A stretch of 41,652 nucleotides of DNA from Betaproteobacteria bacterium (GTDB lineage Bacteria; Pseudomonadota; Gammaproteobacteria; Burkholderiales; Eutrophovitaceae), in the NCBI GenBank assembly GCA_020354125.1, contig CP070643.1:4166746-4208397 (forward strand), given 5' to 3'. The notes beneath the pieces are model-generated. The model ran no database searches, was not told where the DNA came from, and was given only the letters and a program-made list of their open reading frames with translations. This document shows positions 17,901 to 24,891 of the stretch, in pieces; positions within the stretch are counted from its first letter, which is position 1; each line of letters opens with the position of its first letter. The translations under genes and the position numbers were made by a program.

Positions 17901-18386
17901 CAACTCGACGGCGATCCACAGGCGATCGGGAAAACAGCCGGCAAGCCAGCTGACCGGTTCAGTATCGAAAGTGACTGGTTGGTCGACAGTGATACCGGCC
18001 GCATCGGTGTCCGGCAACCAGACTGCCAGACAGTCAGTAATGCCTTGTGCAATGTCATTGCGGGTCAGGTAATACTCGCCTTTCTTTGCGGCGCGCCGGC
18101 CGCGGGTGATCAGTTCACAAAGGTTGCCGTAGCCGTTGCGATTCTGCGCCAGCAGAACAAAGCGCAATCCGTCTGCAAGCCGGAATTCCGAGCCGACCAG
18201 CAGCTTTAGATCGCTTTGCTTTGCCGCAATATGAGCGCGTACTGCGCCGGCAACGGAACACTCGTCGGTGATGGCTAGTGCGCTGTAACCGAGTGCAGCA
18301 GCGCGTTCAATCAGTTCCTCGGGGTGCGAAGCACCGCGTAGAAAAGAGAAATTGCTGACGCAATGCAGTTCGGCGTAATCGTGCAT
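14910..18386 (-). CDS. dnaE2: Error-prone DNA polymerase DnaE2 (ImuC) with in-frame insert
   Basis: This 1158-residue C-family polymerase carries out damage-induced translesion synthesis with ImuA and ImuB. The PHP domain is N-terminal (HCVSNFSFLRGASHPEEL). The palm carries the acidic pair in PPDIDVDFEHERR (about 378-389), and the family motifs FGEYGFPESHSASFALLVY and FKMVKGL are present. An OB-fold domain closes the protein. Most relatives are about 1020-1080 residues. The excess is largely explained by residues about 796-922 (15621-16001 on the DNA), a low-complexity, Pro/Ala/Ser/Gln-rich stretch between the CTLE and LRLGFKMVKGL motifs, while the frame stays open. The start lies 2 bp from the imuB stop, so the two are translationally close. 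Confidence 0.93.
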   Translation of the reverse strand: MHDYAELHCVSNFSFLRGASHPEELIERAAALGYSALAITDECSVAGAVRAHIAAKQSDLKLLVGSEFRLADGLRFVLLAQNRNGYGNLCELITRGRRAAKKGEYYLTRNDIAQGITDCLAVWLPDTDAAGITVDQPVTFDTEPVSWLAGCFPDRLWIAVELLARGGERQRLDALCKLGEQLALPCVATGDVHMHLRERRMLQDTLTAIRLGKPVSQVGHGLHPSGERHLRHRKTLSRIYPPKLLAQSVEITQRCDFSLDSLRYEYPEEIVPSGLTPSQHLRQLTEAGLAWRFPSGTTPRVRELVDHELALIEELHYEPYFLTVYDIVKFARSRHILCQGRGSAANSAVCYALGITEVDPSRMAMLFERFISKERNEPPDIDVDFEHERREEVIQYIYEKYGRDRAALAATVITYRAKSAFRDVGKALGLNLEQVNRISKNFAWWDRKSKRAERLQEVGFDPASPVIQRLITLTETLGGFPRHLSQHVGGFVIARGLLSRLVPVENAAMAERSVIQWDKDDLDALGLLKVDVLALGMLSAIRRALALVSELHKKPFTIADVPAEDPKVYEMIQRADTIGVFQIESRAQMSMLPRLRPQCFYDLVIEVAIVRPGPIQGGMVHPYLRRRQGTDPITYPSEQVRSVLERTLGVPIFQEQVMQLAVVAAGFTPGEADHLRRSMAAWRRRGGLQPFEEKLIRGMRHRGYSEAFAKQIFQQILGFGEYGFPESHSASFALLVYVSSWLKCHYPAAFTCALLNSQPMGFYAPSQLVQDARRHGVEIRPVDILKSNYACTLERGAGFGAAQSRDTLAECDREAEQERTVLKPNLCALPGSDPHSWGPSSAVQCAPPGRGCAPDSVREAQVREGAQKAAIDVHETGRIASAPANGPAANVSQPHRRSVQVDAPMTQKTCHDADALEQSQHQPQPALRLGFKMVKGLSEAGIQRLVDARRNLHSQSAEQLMRAAKLSRRDMECLAAAGALSTTNGHRHNAAWMVAGIEARPLLLEKAPVHEQPVDLPSPTEGENIVADYASIGLSLGRHPLALLRPELQKLHMLSAEEIRHLPHGTMTRAAGIVTCRQRPGTASGVVFVTLEDETGFINVVVWGRSAAEQRRVLLGAQLMAVHGHIEREGEVIHLIAGKLIDQSHLLGNLLTRSRDFH
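15621..16001. repeat. Palindrome-rich in-frame insert within dnaE2
   Basis: About 381 bp, 127 codons, lie between two conserved polymerase motifs that are normally separated by a short spacer. The DNA is very GC-rich with strong hairpins: CCCCG-TCCAGG-CGGGG at 15835-15850 and CCCCAC-GA-GTGGGG at 15874-15887. Other frames through it are also open. Edges are approximate because they were placed by where the family pattern stops and resumes. It looks like a palindromic repeat element that inserted without breaking the frame, as Rickettsia palindromic elements do. Only one copy was seen in this window. Confidence 0.55.
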
Positions 18387-18388
18387 CG

Positions 18389-19822
18389 TCAGGAAAAAAT
18401 GCCGTGCAGGAACCAGTTTTTCTCAATGCTGCGTTCCCGGTAAATCCAGAACGTGGCGCCGTTGCCGTTGCGCGCAACGAAGTAATCGCGCATCACATCG
18501 CCACCGTCCCACCAGCCGGTTTCGATTCGTTCCGGGCCATCGAGTATTCGCAACTCACCATCGAGCCAGGGATGCCCGTCTTGCAGTTTCAACCGGCGCG
18601 GGTGGTGCAGCAGCCAGGCCGGGCGCAACAGCGGCGGGCCGGATTGGGCAATCGCACCGGGTTCGGTTTCGTGCCAGGCGAATTCAGGGCGTGCGTCAGG
18701 AAACAGCGACAGACCATGCACGGCATCGTTGCCGAGCCGGGCGCGCAGCCTTTCCACCAGTGTGGCGCGTTCCTCACGGACATGAGTTGCATCTGGTAGG
18801 AACGAAAAATTACGTGGCGCAAGTTGCGCGATATCGAGTGCTTCGAGTGCCATCGCTTCGCTGCGCGCGGGCAGTGCGATATTCGAGAGCCTTTCGCGCA
18901 GCAGATTGAGCAGATGTTTCGGGTCGCGGCTTGGAATCGAGAGCGCGACGATGACATCGGTTGTTTTTCTGTTCTCGTCCTCCAACGCAAGCCGCAAGCG
19001 CGTTACACCGGCATTACTCGCAGACAGGTAGCCGGTCATCTGCAGAATCAGCCGGTGCGCGCCAAACAGCAGTGCTTCTGCTTCACTGACAGGTGAAGGC
19101 AGCGCCAGGTGGGCTGCAAAACGCGACGGCGGGGTAAACGCCGGTTGCGGGTCTGGCAGATCGCCGAACGCACGATAGAGTTGATCGAGAAGACGCTGGC
19201 CAAAGCGGCGTGCCAGAGCATCGCGCGGCAGCGATGCGAGTTGACCGATCGAGCGTATGCCTGTTCTTGTCAGCGATTTGAAAGTATCGGCATCGGCATC
19301 GAGGCAGGTAACCGGCAACCGGTCCAGATGATGTCGCAATGCTTTGTGTTCTTCGACGATAACGCCGAAGCCGGCGCCTGCCAGCCAATGCGCACCGCGC
19401 GGCGTTGGTGCAACCGCGACCAGGGTGTCAAAGCCCAACTGTGCCGCCGACCCGTTTATGCGCTTGCATAATGCGTCGAGACCGCCAAACAGTTTCAGGC
19501 TGGCGCCGATTTCGAGCAGTAGCGAATCAGGCGCCAGCAGGCTGACTTGTGATGTGAACTGTAATGCCCACAACGCGATTTGCTCGAGGCAGGATTGCTC
19601 GGCGTTTGTGTCGCGCGTGCGCACGATGAGTTGCGGAGACAGCGCATAAGCGGCGGACAACGCCATGCCGCTGCGAATACCCGCGGCTGCGGCGTGCTCG
19701 TCACAGGCAACAACCAACGACGCATTGCCGCTGCCGGCGACAACCAGTGGTTCAGACGGTGTGCCGGCTCGCAGGAAAACTTCGATCGGCAGCCGGGGAA
19801 AGTTCAGACACAGCCACAACAT
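18389..19822 (-). CDS. imuB: ImuB, non-catalytic Y-family polymerase-like mutagenesis factor
   Basis: This 477-residue protein has Y-family polymerase architecture. In known cassettes, ImuB lacks catalysis and bridges DnaE2 to the beta clamp. The first strand reads WLCLNFPRLPIEVF, where active Y-family enzymes carry an essential Asp, so Asn replaces it here as expected. The middle contains the helix-hairpin-helix TGIRSIGQLASLPRDALARRFG. The C-terminal part, ending DYFVARNGNGATFWIYRE, matches the ImuB-specific tail. It is the third gene of lexA-imuA-imuB-dnaE2, 19 bp after imuA and 2 bp before dnaE2. Confidence 0.92.
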   Translation of the reverse strand: MLWLCLNFPRLPIEVFLRAGTPSEPLVVAGSGNASLVVACDEHAAAAGIRSGMALSAAYALSPQLIVRTRDTNAEQSCLEQIALWALQFTSQVSLLAPDSLLLEIGASLKLFGGLDALCKRINGSAAQLGFDTLVAVAPTPRGAHWLAGAGFGVIVEEHKALRHHLDRLPVTCLDADADTFKSLTRTGIRSIGQLASLPRDALARRFGQRLLDQLYRAFGDLPDPQPAFTPPSRFAAHLALPSPVSEAEALLFGAHRLILQMTGYLSASNAGVTRLRLALEDENRKTTDVIVALSIPSRDPKHLLNLLRERLSNIALPARSEAMALEALDIAQLAPRNFSFLPDATHVREERATLVERLRARLGNDAVHGLSLFPDARPEFAWHETEPGAIAQSGPPLLRPAWLLHHPRRLKLQDGHPWLDGELRILDGPERIETGWWDGGDVMRDYFVARNGNGATFWIYRERSIEKNWFLHGIFS

Positions 19823-19841
19823 TGCAGATACGCATCCTTTT

Positions 19842-20480
19842 CTAGGGCCTGCTGGCAGGTCGGGACCTGCTAACCGGTCCCATATTCAGTGGCGATGTCA
19901 GGCTGCCGCCGCGGCGCTTGAGCACCTCGATGCGGATATCGTCAATGCTGCCGGCGATTTGCAGCCGGTAGGGCACGGGCGAGGGGCGTGGCACGGCGCC
20001 AGGCTGAGTGAAGTAGGCACCGAGTACACGGCCAGTCTCGGTGGCGAGTTGCAGCCGGCGTATTGCCTGCTCTGTCATTGCTGCCGGCCAGCCGAGAACA
20101 GCGCTGCACGTTCCCGAGCGCAGCGCCTGTTCCATCGACCACAGCACATCGGCCGTGCCCGGGGCGCGGATCACAACTATTTTGGCCAGGTCGATGCCGG
20201 CATGGAATAGCGCCGGTGCGTAAGGAATATATGGCGGGTTGATCAGCGCTATCCAGCGTTCGTCTTTCGACAGCCGGGCCAGTGCCGGAAGCAGAAGCGA
20301 TAATTCGCCAATGCCTTCGCGCCGTGGGATGAGTTCGATCAGTGCACCCAGCGGCCAGCCGCCGAGTACATTGTCAAATGCATCGAAACCCGAAGGGATA
20401 CTCTCCGATTCGGCGCGCGAATGCTCGCTGCCGCGCCAGACGGCGGCATTGTGCAGCAAGGTATCGAGTGCAGCGGACAT
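19842..20480 (-). CDS. imuA: ImuA, RecA-like translesion synthesis accessory protein
   Basis: This 212-residue RecA-fold protein belongs to the mutasome. The core begins SIPSGFDAFDNVLGGWPLGALIELIP, which matches the SulA/RecA-like start of ImuA. The Walker A lysine is absent (RREGIGELSLLLPAL), as in many ImuA proteins that do not bind ATP tightly. The C-terminal YRLQIAGSIDDIRIEVLKRRGG is characteristic. No good ribosome site precedes the ATG at 20480. A MITE-like element ends 56 bp upstream and separates imuA from lexA. No LexA box is visible directly in front, so expression likely depends on readthrough from lexA or on an unseen promoter. Confidence 0.9.
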   Translation of the reverse strand: MSAALDTLLHNAAVWRGSEHSRAESESIPSGFDAFDNVLGGWPLGALIELIPRREGIGELSLLLPALARLSKDERWIALINPPYIPYAPALFHAGIDLAKIVVIRAPGTADVLWSMEQALRSGTCSAVLGWPAAMTEQAIRRLQLATETGRVLGAYFTQPGAVPRPSPVPYRLQIAGSIDDIRIEVLKRRGGSLTSPLNMGPVSRSRPASRP

Positions 20481-20536
20481 GGCGCGGGCGCGGCATTAAT
20501 GGCGGGAAAGGAAAGTAAAAAATAACGGGAAGGCGT

Positions 20537-20685
20537 TAACAGGCTGTTGAAAAACGTCACGAGCGGGTTTCAGCCGGGTGCACCCGGAGCGCAGGAACCG
20601 GAGTGTATGTAGAAAATACATGAGGATTTCGAGCACCGCGTAAGCCCGGATCAAGGTCGCGCAGTAGTTTTTCAACAGCCTGTTA
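20537..20685. mobile_element. 149-bp MITE-like element with 19-bp perfect inverted ends
   Basis: TAACAGGCTGTTGAAAAAC at 20537-20555 is the exact reverse complement of 20667-20685. The interior of about 110 bp has no credible gene; a 67-codon minus-strand frame that spans it is an artefact. Ends of this type flank insertion sequences in many proteobacteria, so it is probably a non-autonomous derivative, but the parent family is not identified here. The right end supplies the lexA stop codon (TAA, read on the minus strand at 20683-20685). No clear target duplication is visible at the flanks. Confidence 0.8.
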
Positions 20686-21285
20686 GGTAATACGGCCATT
20701 GCGAATCAGTCCTACCGCCAGCCCTTCAATAGCCAACTCGTCGCGCTGCGGATCTATATATATAGGTTTGAACTCAGGGTTTTCCGGCAGCAGTTGAACT
20801 TGGTTGCCCTGACGCTTCAGACGCTTGACGGTGACTTCATTATTGATGCGTGCCACCACAACCTGGCCTGACCGTACTTCGGACGTGCTGTGTACCGCTA
20901 ACAGATCACCTTCATGAATGCCGATGTCGCGCATGCTGGTGCCGCGTACTTTGAGAAGATAGTCTGCGTGGGGGCTGAACAGGGCCGGGTCGATCTGCAA
21001 CCGGTCCTGGATATGTGCTTCAGCCAGAATCGGGCTGCCCGCTGCGACCCGTCCAATGACCGGCAGGCCGGTGCCTTCGGCCAACCGAATACCGCGCGAA
21101 GCGCCGGGCAGGAGTTCGATATATCCCTTTCGCTCGAGCGCCTTGAGGTGATCTTCGGCGGCGTTTGCGGATTTGAAGCCCAGAACCTGGGCGATGTCGG
21201 CACGCGTTGGCGGGAATCCGGTCGATTGAACGAAGTCGCGGATTAACTGCAGAACTTCAGCCTGGCGTGCAGTCAGTGGTCTCAT
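20683..21285 (-). CDS. lexA: LexA SOS repressor
   Basis: This 200-residue protein represses the SOS regulon and cleaves itself when RecA filaments form. The winged helix is at residues 1-65 ([27 protein letters not shown]). The self-cleavage site Ala82-Gly83 lies in RVAAGSP. The catalytic Ser117 lies in RGTSMRD and Lys154 in [17 protein letters not shown] precedes the ATG. A LexA box 18-34 nt upstream indicates autoregulation. The C-terminus, GLIRNGRIT, ends in a stop codon contributed by the adjoining MITE-like element, so one or a few native residues may have been replaced. It heads the mutagenesis cassette. Confidence 0.96.
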   Translation of the reverse strand: MRPLTARQAEVLQLIRDFVQSTGFPPTRADIAQVLGFKSANAAEDHLKALERKGYIELLPGASRGIRLAEGTGLPVIGRVAAGSPILAEAHIQDRLQIDPALFSPHADYLLKVRGTSMRDIGIHEGDLLAVHSTSEVRSGQVVVARINNEVTVKRLKRQGNQVQLLPENPEFKPIYIDPQRDELAIEGLAVGLIRNGRIT

Positions 21286-21303
21286 GGGCCTTCCTCCTGA
21301 TAA

Positions 21304-21319
21304 CTGTGATTATATACAG
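21304..21319. promoter_or_regulatory. LexA box upstream of lexA
   Basis: CTGTGATTATATACAG fits the gammaproteobacterial CTGT-N8-ACAG operator exactly and lies 18 nt before the lexA ATG. It should give autoregulation and, by readthrough, SOS control of the downstream imuA-imuB-dnaE2 genes. Confidence 0.88.
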
Positions 21320-21407
21320 TATCCATGAATTGCCAAGCCGCGCCCAAACCAGTGGTGCACCAACCCGGCACCAGCGCACACCATTTTTGTGCATGCGGCA
21401 AAAGGCC

Positions 21408-21424
21408 CGCACTGACGCGGTGCA
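21408..21424. promoter_or_regulatory. NtrC-type enhancer site upstream of urtA
   Basis: CGCACTGACGCGGTGCA matches the 17-bp NtrC consensus (TGCACC-N5-GGTGCA type) with GCAC and GTGC at the correct 7-bp spacing. Its centre is about 123 bp before the predicted sigma-54 start point, the usual NtrC distance. A weaker GCAC-N9-GTGC dyad is centred near 21384, three helical turns farther upstream. Confidence 0.65.
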
Positions 21425-21512
21425 CGATGCCACTTTGCAAACCTCATGTAAAAGGTAACATTTAATCCATAATTATATGATTATATGCAAATACTCAACT
21501 AAACCAGATGCA

Positions 21513-21527
21513 TGGCACATGCATTGC
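21513..21527 (+). promoter_or_regulatory. Sigma-54 (-24/-12) promoter of the urt-ure operon
   Basis: TGGCAC-ATGCA-TTGC has the invariant GG and GC pairs separated by exactly 10 bp, as RpoN promoters require. The expected start point is near 21539, giving an 83-nt leader before urtA. Together with the upstream NtrC-type site it predicts induction under nitrogen limitation. Confidence 0.78.
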
Positions 21528-21621
21528 GAAAGGCTTCCCGACCAACTGCGCCGCTTCCTCTTGTGCGATGCATTAGATGCGGTGTGGCGTTGGCACTTAT
21601 CTACTTCACCGAGGGGACGAC

Positions 21622-22872
21622 ATGAATCGCAAACAGTTTTTGAAATCGATGCTGGGCTTCGCCATCGGGGCAAGCACGGTGCTCGGCACCGCCGCCCAGG
21701 CGGCCGACACAATCAAGGTCGGCATATTGCATTCGCTATCGGGAACGATGGCCATTTCCGAAACTGCGTTGAAGAACACGGCGCTGATGACCATCGAGCA
21801 GATTAACGCCGAAGGCGGATTGCTTGGCAAGAAACTCGAGCCGGTAGTCGTTGATCCGGCATCCAACTGGCCGCTGTTTGCCGAGAAGGCGCGTCAGCTG
21901 ATTACGCAGGAAAAGGTTGACGTCGTATTCGGTTGCTGGACATCGGTATCGCGCAAGTCGGTGTTGCCGGTGTTCGAAGAACTCAACTCGCTGCTGTTCT
22001 ACCCCGTGCAGTACGAGGGTGAGGAATTGTCGCAGAACGTGTTCTACACCGGTGCAGCACCCAATCAGCAGGCAATCCCGGCCGTGGAATACCTGATGAG
22101 CCCCGAAGGCGGTGGCGCCAAGCGTTGGTATCTGCTCGGCACTGACTATGTGTATCCGCGTACCACCAACAAGATCCTGCGCGCCTTCCTCAAGTCCAAG
22201 GGCGTCAAGGAGTCCGACATCGAAGAGGTGTACACACCGTTTGGTCACAGCGATTATCAGACCATCGTTGCCAACATCAAGAAGTTCTCCGCCGGTGGCA
22301 AGACCGCGGTTGTGTCTACCATCAACGGTGACTCCAACGTTCCTTTCTATAAAGAACTTGGCAACGCCGGCCTGAAGGCGACTGACGTTCCGGTCGTGGC
22401 GTTCTCGGTCGGTGAAGAGGAGCTGCGCGGCATCGATACCAAGCCGCTGGTTGGTCACCTCGCAGCATGGAACTACTTCATGTCGGTCAAAGGCAAGCAG
22501 AACCGTCAGTTCATCAAGATGTACAAGTCCTGGGCCAAGAAGAATGGTGTTCCCAATCTTGATACCGTCGTGACCAACGATCCGATGGAAGCGACCTACG
22601 TCGGCATTCACATGTGGGCAAAGGCCGTCAAGAAGGCTGGTACCACAGACGTCGACAAGGTTCGCCAGGCGATGTACGGCCAGACTTTCAAGGCACCTTC
22701 TGGCTTCACCCTGACCATGGACAAGTCCAATCATCACCTGCACAAGCCGGTCATGATCGGCGAGATTCTGCCGAATGGTCAGTTCCAGGTTGTCTGGAAG
22801 ACCAAGAAGCCGATTCGTGCGCAGCCGTGGAGCCCGTTTATTCCGGGCAACGAAGCCAAGCAGAACATGTAA
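21622..22872 (+). CDS. urtA: Urea ABC transporter substrate-binding protein UrtA
   Basis: This 416-residue periplasmic protein captures urea for the Urt importer. A signal peptide covers residues 1-28 (ending AAQAADTIKVG). The mature part has the type I amide/branched-chain amino acid binding fold with IKVGILHSLSGTMAISE at its start. VDVVFGCWTSVSRKSVLPVFEELNSLLFYPVQYEGEE is the segment that is highly conserved in UrtA and binds urea. GAGGGGAC before the ATG at 21622 rules out the earlier in-frame ATG at 21577. It is the first gene after the sigma-54 promoter. Confidence 0.95.
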   Translation: MNRKQFLKSMLGFAIGASTVLGTAAQAADTIKVGILHSLSGTMAISETALKNTALMTIEQINAEGGLLGKKLEPVVVDPASNWPLFAEKARQLITQEKVDVVFGCWTSVSRKSVLPVFEELNSLLFYPVQYEGEELSQNVFYTGAAPNQQAIPAVEYLMSPEGGGAKRWYLLGTDYVYPRTTNKILRAFLKSKGVKESDIEEVYTPFGHSDYQTIVANIKKFSAGGKTAVVSTINGDSNVPFYKELGNAGLKATDVPVVAFSVGEEELRGIDTKPLVGHLAAWNYFMSVKGKQNRQFIKMYKSWAKKNGVPNLDTVVTNDPMEATYVGIHMWAKAVKKAGTTDVDKVRQAMYGQTFKAPSGFTLTMDKSNHHLHKPVMIGEILPNGQFQVVWKTKKPIRAQPWSPFIPGNEAKQNM

Positions 22873-22986
22873 TCGGGCGCGGACACCGGGGTGCGCGGTC
22901 GCGACAACGCCCCGGTATTCGCAACTCACCAGGATGGCCTGCGGCAACGCACTCTGGTACCGCAGGCCTTTTCTTTGACTGACGGA

Positions 22987-24600
22987 ATGATGCTGCGCGG
23001 ATTTTTCGGAAAACTCGTGTTGGCGGTTGCGATGACGGTTTGCCTGACAATGCCGGCACGCGCCCTCGACGCCGAGGCCGTACAGGGATTGGCCTCGGAA
23101 GAACTGTCTGACCGGATTGCGGCGATTGACGCCATTGCCGCGGCCGGAGATGAGGCGGCGCTCGAAATCCTCGAGTTGCTCTACAACGGCGAGGTGTATG
23201 TTACCGAAGAGGGCCAGGTCATTCTCGAGTTCGATGAAATTGTCGACGCGGTCACGCGCGAACCACTCGATCCGGAGCCCGATTATTACGATAGCGTGAT
23301 CGTCAACAATCTGATGCGCGGCAAGCTCGAAACCGCAATCGCGTCGCTCAGCCTGTTATCTGATGATCGCGACACGCGGTTTGCGTCGGCTCAAGCGCTC
23401 GAGAGAGCTGAAGACCCGAAGCTGCTACCGGTGCTTGCCAAGGCACTGAAATCGGAAACCGACCCTGAAATCCGCGCCATGCTGGCGCAGACCAAGTCAG
23501 TAATCGAGTTGGCCAGTAACGATCCGACCGTGAGGCTGGCAGCCGCGACAGCGCTGGCTGACAGCGATCAACGGCGTGTGCGCGAGTTGCTTGCTGCCAA
23601 GCTGGAAAAAACATCAGAAGGTGAGTTCATTGAGCCGGTCGAGGAAGTAAGGCTAGCAGCGGAAGATTCGATGAAGTCGATCGATCGCCGGCTATTGTTG
23701 ATCGATTACCTTGGCCGCTTATTCAGCGGACTGTCGCTGGGGAGCATTCTGCTGTTGGTCGCCTTGGGCCTTGCCATTACCTATGGACTGCTCGGCGTTA
23801 TCAATCTGGCGCACGGCGAGATGCTGATGATCGGCGCCTATTCGACTTACGTCACCCAGACAATATTCAAGAATCATTTTCCCGACGCCTTTGATTTCTA
23901 TGTGATTGCCGCGATACCGGTTGCCTTCTGCGTTGCTGCGGCAGTCGGCATGTTGCTCGAGCGCACGGTTATCCGCTGGCTGTATGGCCGGCCGCTGGAA
24001 ACGCTGCTGGCGACCTGGGGCATTAGCCTGTTTCTGATCCAGACGGTACGCCAGATATTCGGCGCACAGAATGTTGAAGTGGCAAATCCGTCCTGGATGT
24101 CGGGCGGTGTCGAGTTCATGAATGTGGTGATGCCGTACAACCGCATTTTCATCATTATCTTCTCGTTCTTCGTGCTGGCCTTGGTGGCGCTGATGCTGGC
24201 GCGAACGCGTCTCGGATTGTTTATCCGTGGCGTTACGCAAAACCGCACAATGGCTTCCTGCGTCGGAGTGCCGACCGGTCGCGTAGACCTGCTGGCGTTC
24301 GGACTCGGTTCCGGTATCGCCGGACTGGCAGGCGTTGCGCTATCGCAGATTGGCAACGTCGGACCCGACCTCGGTCAGGCCTACATCATCGATTCGTTCA
24401 TGGTTGTGGTCCTGGGTGGCGTCGGACAACTGGCGGGGACTGTCTATGCCGCACTCGGTCTGGGCGTGTTCTCGAAATTCATCGAACCGCACATCGGCGC
24501 GGTGCTGACCAAGATACTGGTTCTGGTTCTGATCATCGCCGTAATCCAGAAAAGACCTCAGGGCTTGTTCGCCCTCAGAGGGCGGGCTGTAGAGGCATGA
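22987..24600 (+). CDS. urtB: Urea ABC transporter permease UrtB
   Basis: This 537-residue protein has two parts. Residues 1-24 are a signal sequence, followed by an exported helical-repeat region of about 220 residues (repeated LxxALxxxxDPxxRxxA-type units) that is usual for UrtB. From about residue 240 a LivH-type permease with eight or so membrane helices follows (SGLSLGSILLLVALGLAITYGLLGVINLAHGE). The start could be either of two adjacent ATGs (22987, 22990); the earlier frame to 22891 is not signal-like. It lies 114 bp after urtA. Its TGA overlaps an ATG as ATGA, the beginning of a short repeat-derived frame described separately. Confidence 0.94.
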   Translation: MMLRGFFGKLVLAVAMTVCLTMPARALDAEAVQGLASEELSDRIAAIDAIAAAGDEAALEILELLYNGEVYVTEEGQVILEFDEIVDAVTREPLDPEPDYYDSVIVNNLMRGKLETAIASLSLLSDDRDTRFASAQALERAEDPKLLPVLAKALKSETDPEIRAMLAQTKSVIELASNDPTVRLAAATALADSDQRRVRELLAAKLEKTSEGEFIEPVEEVRLAAEDSMKSIDRRLLLIDYLGRLFSGLSLGSILLLVALGLAITYGLLGVINLAHGEMLMIGAYSTYVTQTIFKNHFPDAFDFYVIAAIPVAFCVAAAVGMLLERTVIRWLYGRPLETLLATWGISLFLIQTVRQIFGAQNVEVANPSWMSGGVEFMNVVMPYNRIFIIIFSFFVLALVALMLARTRLGLFIRGVTQNRTMASCVGVPTGRVDLLAFGLGSGIAGLAGVALSQIGNVGPDLGQAYIIDSFMVVVLGGVGQLAGTVYAALGLGVFSKFIEPHIGAVLTKILVLVLIIAVIQKRPQGLFALRGRAVEA

Positions 24601-24824
24601 GAAGAGAAGCATTGGCCCCATTTATGAGGATGCGCCCTAAGCGAATGCTTCCGGTCGCCGACACGAAGATGGTTGGCATTACCGCTGTCGGTAGAGGAAG
24701 CGACGAGGGCGACCAACATGCAAGCGCCCCAGTTGCGGGGATGCGTCCGAAGCGAATGCTTCCGGTCGCTGACAAACGGGTGGTTGAAATCTCACCCGCT
24801 CGATGCGGAGGCGACAGAGCATGA
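24597..24824 (+). CDS. Possible 75-residue repeat-encoded peptide between urtB and urtC
   Basis: The frame begins with an ATG overlapping the urtB stop (ATGA) and ends at a TGA that again overlaps an ATG. It encodes two copies of MRPKRMLPVAD spaced 37 residues apart. The three base differences between those 11-codon blocks are all silent (CGC/CGT, CCT/CCG, GCC/GCT). The rest of the two units has diverged (TKMVGI versus KRVVEI). There is no signal peptide, no membrane segment and only a close GAGG as ribosome site. It may instead be a non-coding repeat whose frame is open by chance. Confidence 0.3.
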   Translation: MRREALAPFMRMRPKRMLPVADTKMVGITAVGRGSDEGDQHASAPVAGMRPKRMLPVADKRVVEISPARCGGDRA

Positions 24825-24828
24825 GCCA
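24607..24828. repeat. Two-unit tandem repeat, about 111-bp period
   Basis: The core GGATGCG..C..AAGCGAATGCTTCCGGTCGC.GACA occurs at 24628 and again at 24739, an offset of 111 bp. The similarity extends more weakly on both sides (GCATTGGCCCC against GCAAGCGCCCC; AGAGGAAGCGAC against CGGAGGCGAC). It fills almost the entire gap between urtB and urtC, which in most urt operons is short. Confidence 0.75.
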
Positions 24829-24891
24829 TCAACTTCGGACATTGCATGTCGCTACGATTTCAGTGAATGAGCGGGACTACGGGACAAAAAC

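Noticed and set aside
20610..20630. TGTAT-N7-ATACA dyad inside the MITE as a LexA box
   Set aside because: The CTGT-N8-ACAG spacing and bases do not fit the LexA consensus.
20496..20699. 67-codon minus-strand frame spanning the lexA-imuA junction
   Set aside because: It lies almost wholly inside the MITE-like element and runs into both inverted ends.
21736..22947. 403-codon antisense frame over urtA
   Set aside because: It mirrors urtA and shows the His/Arg/Gln-rich composition typical of antisense shadows.
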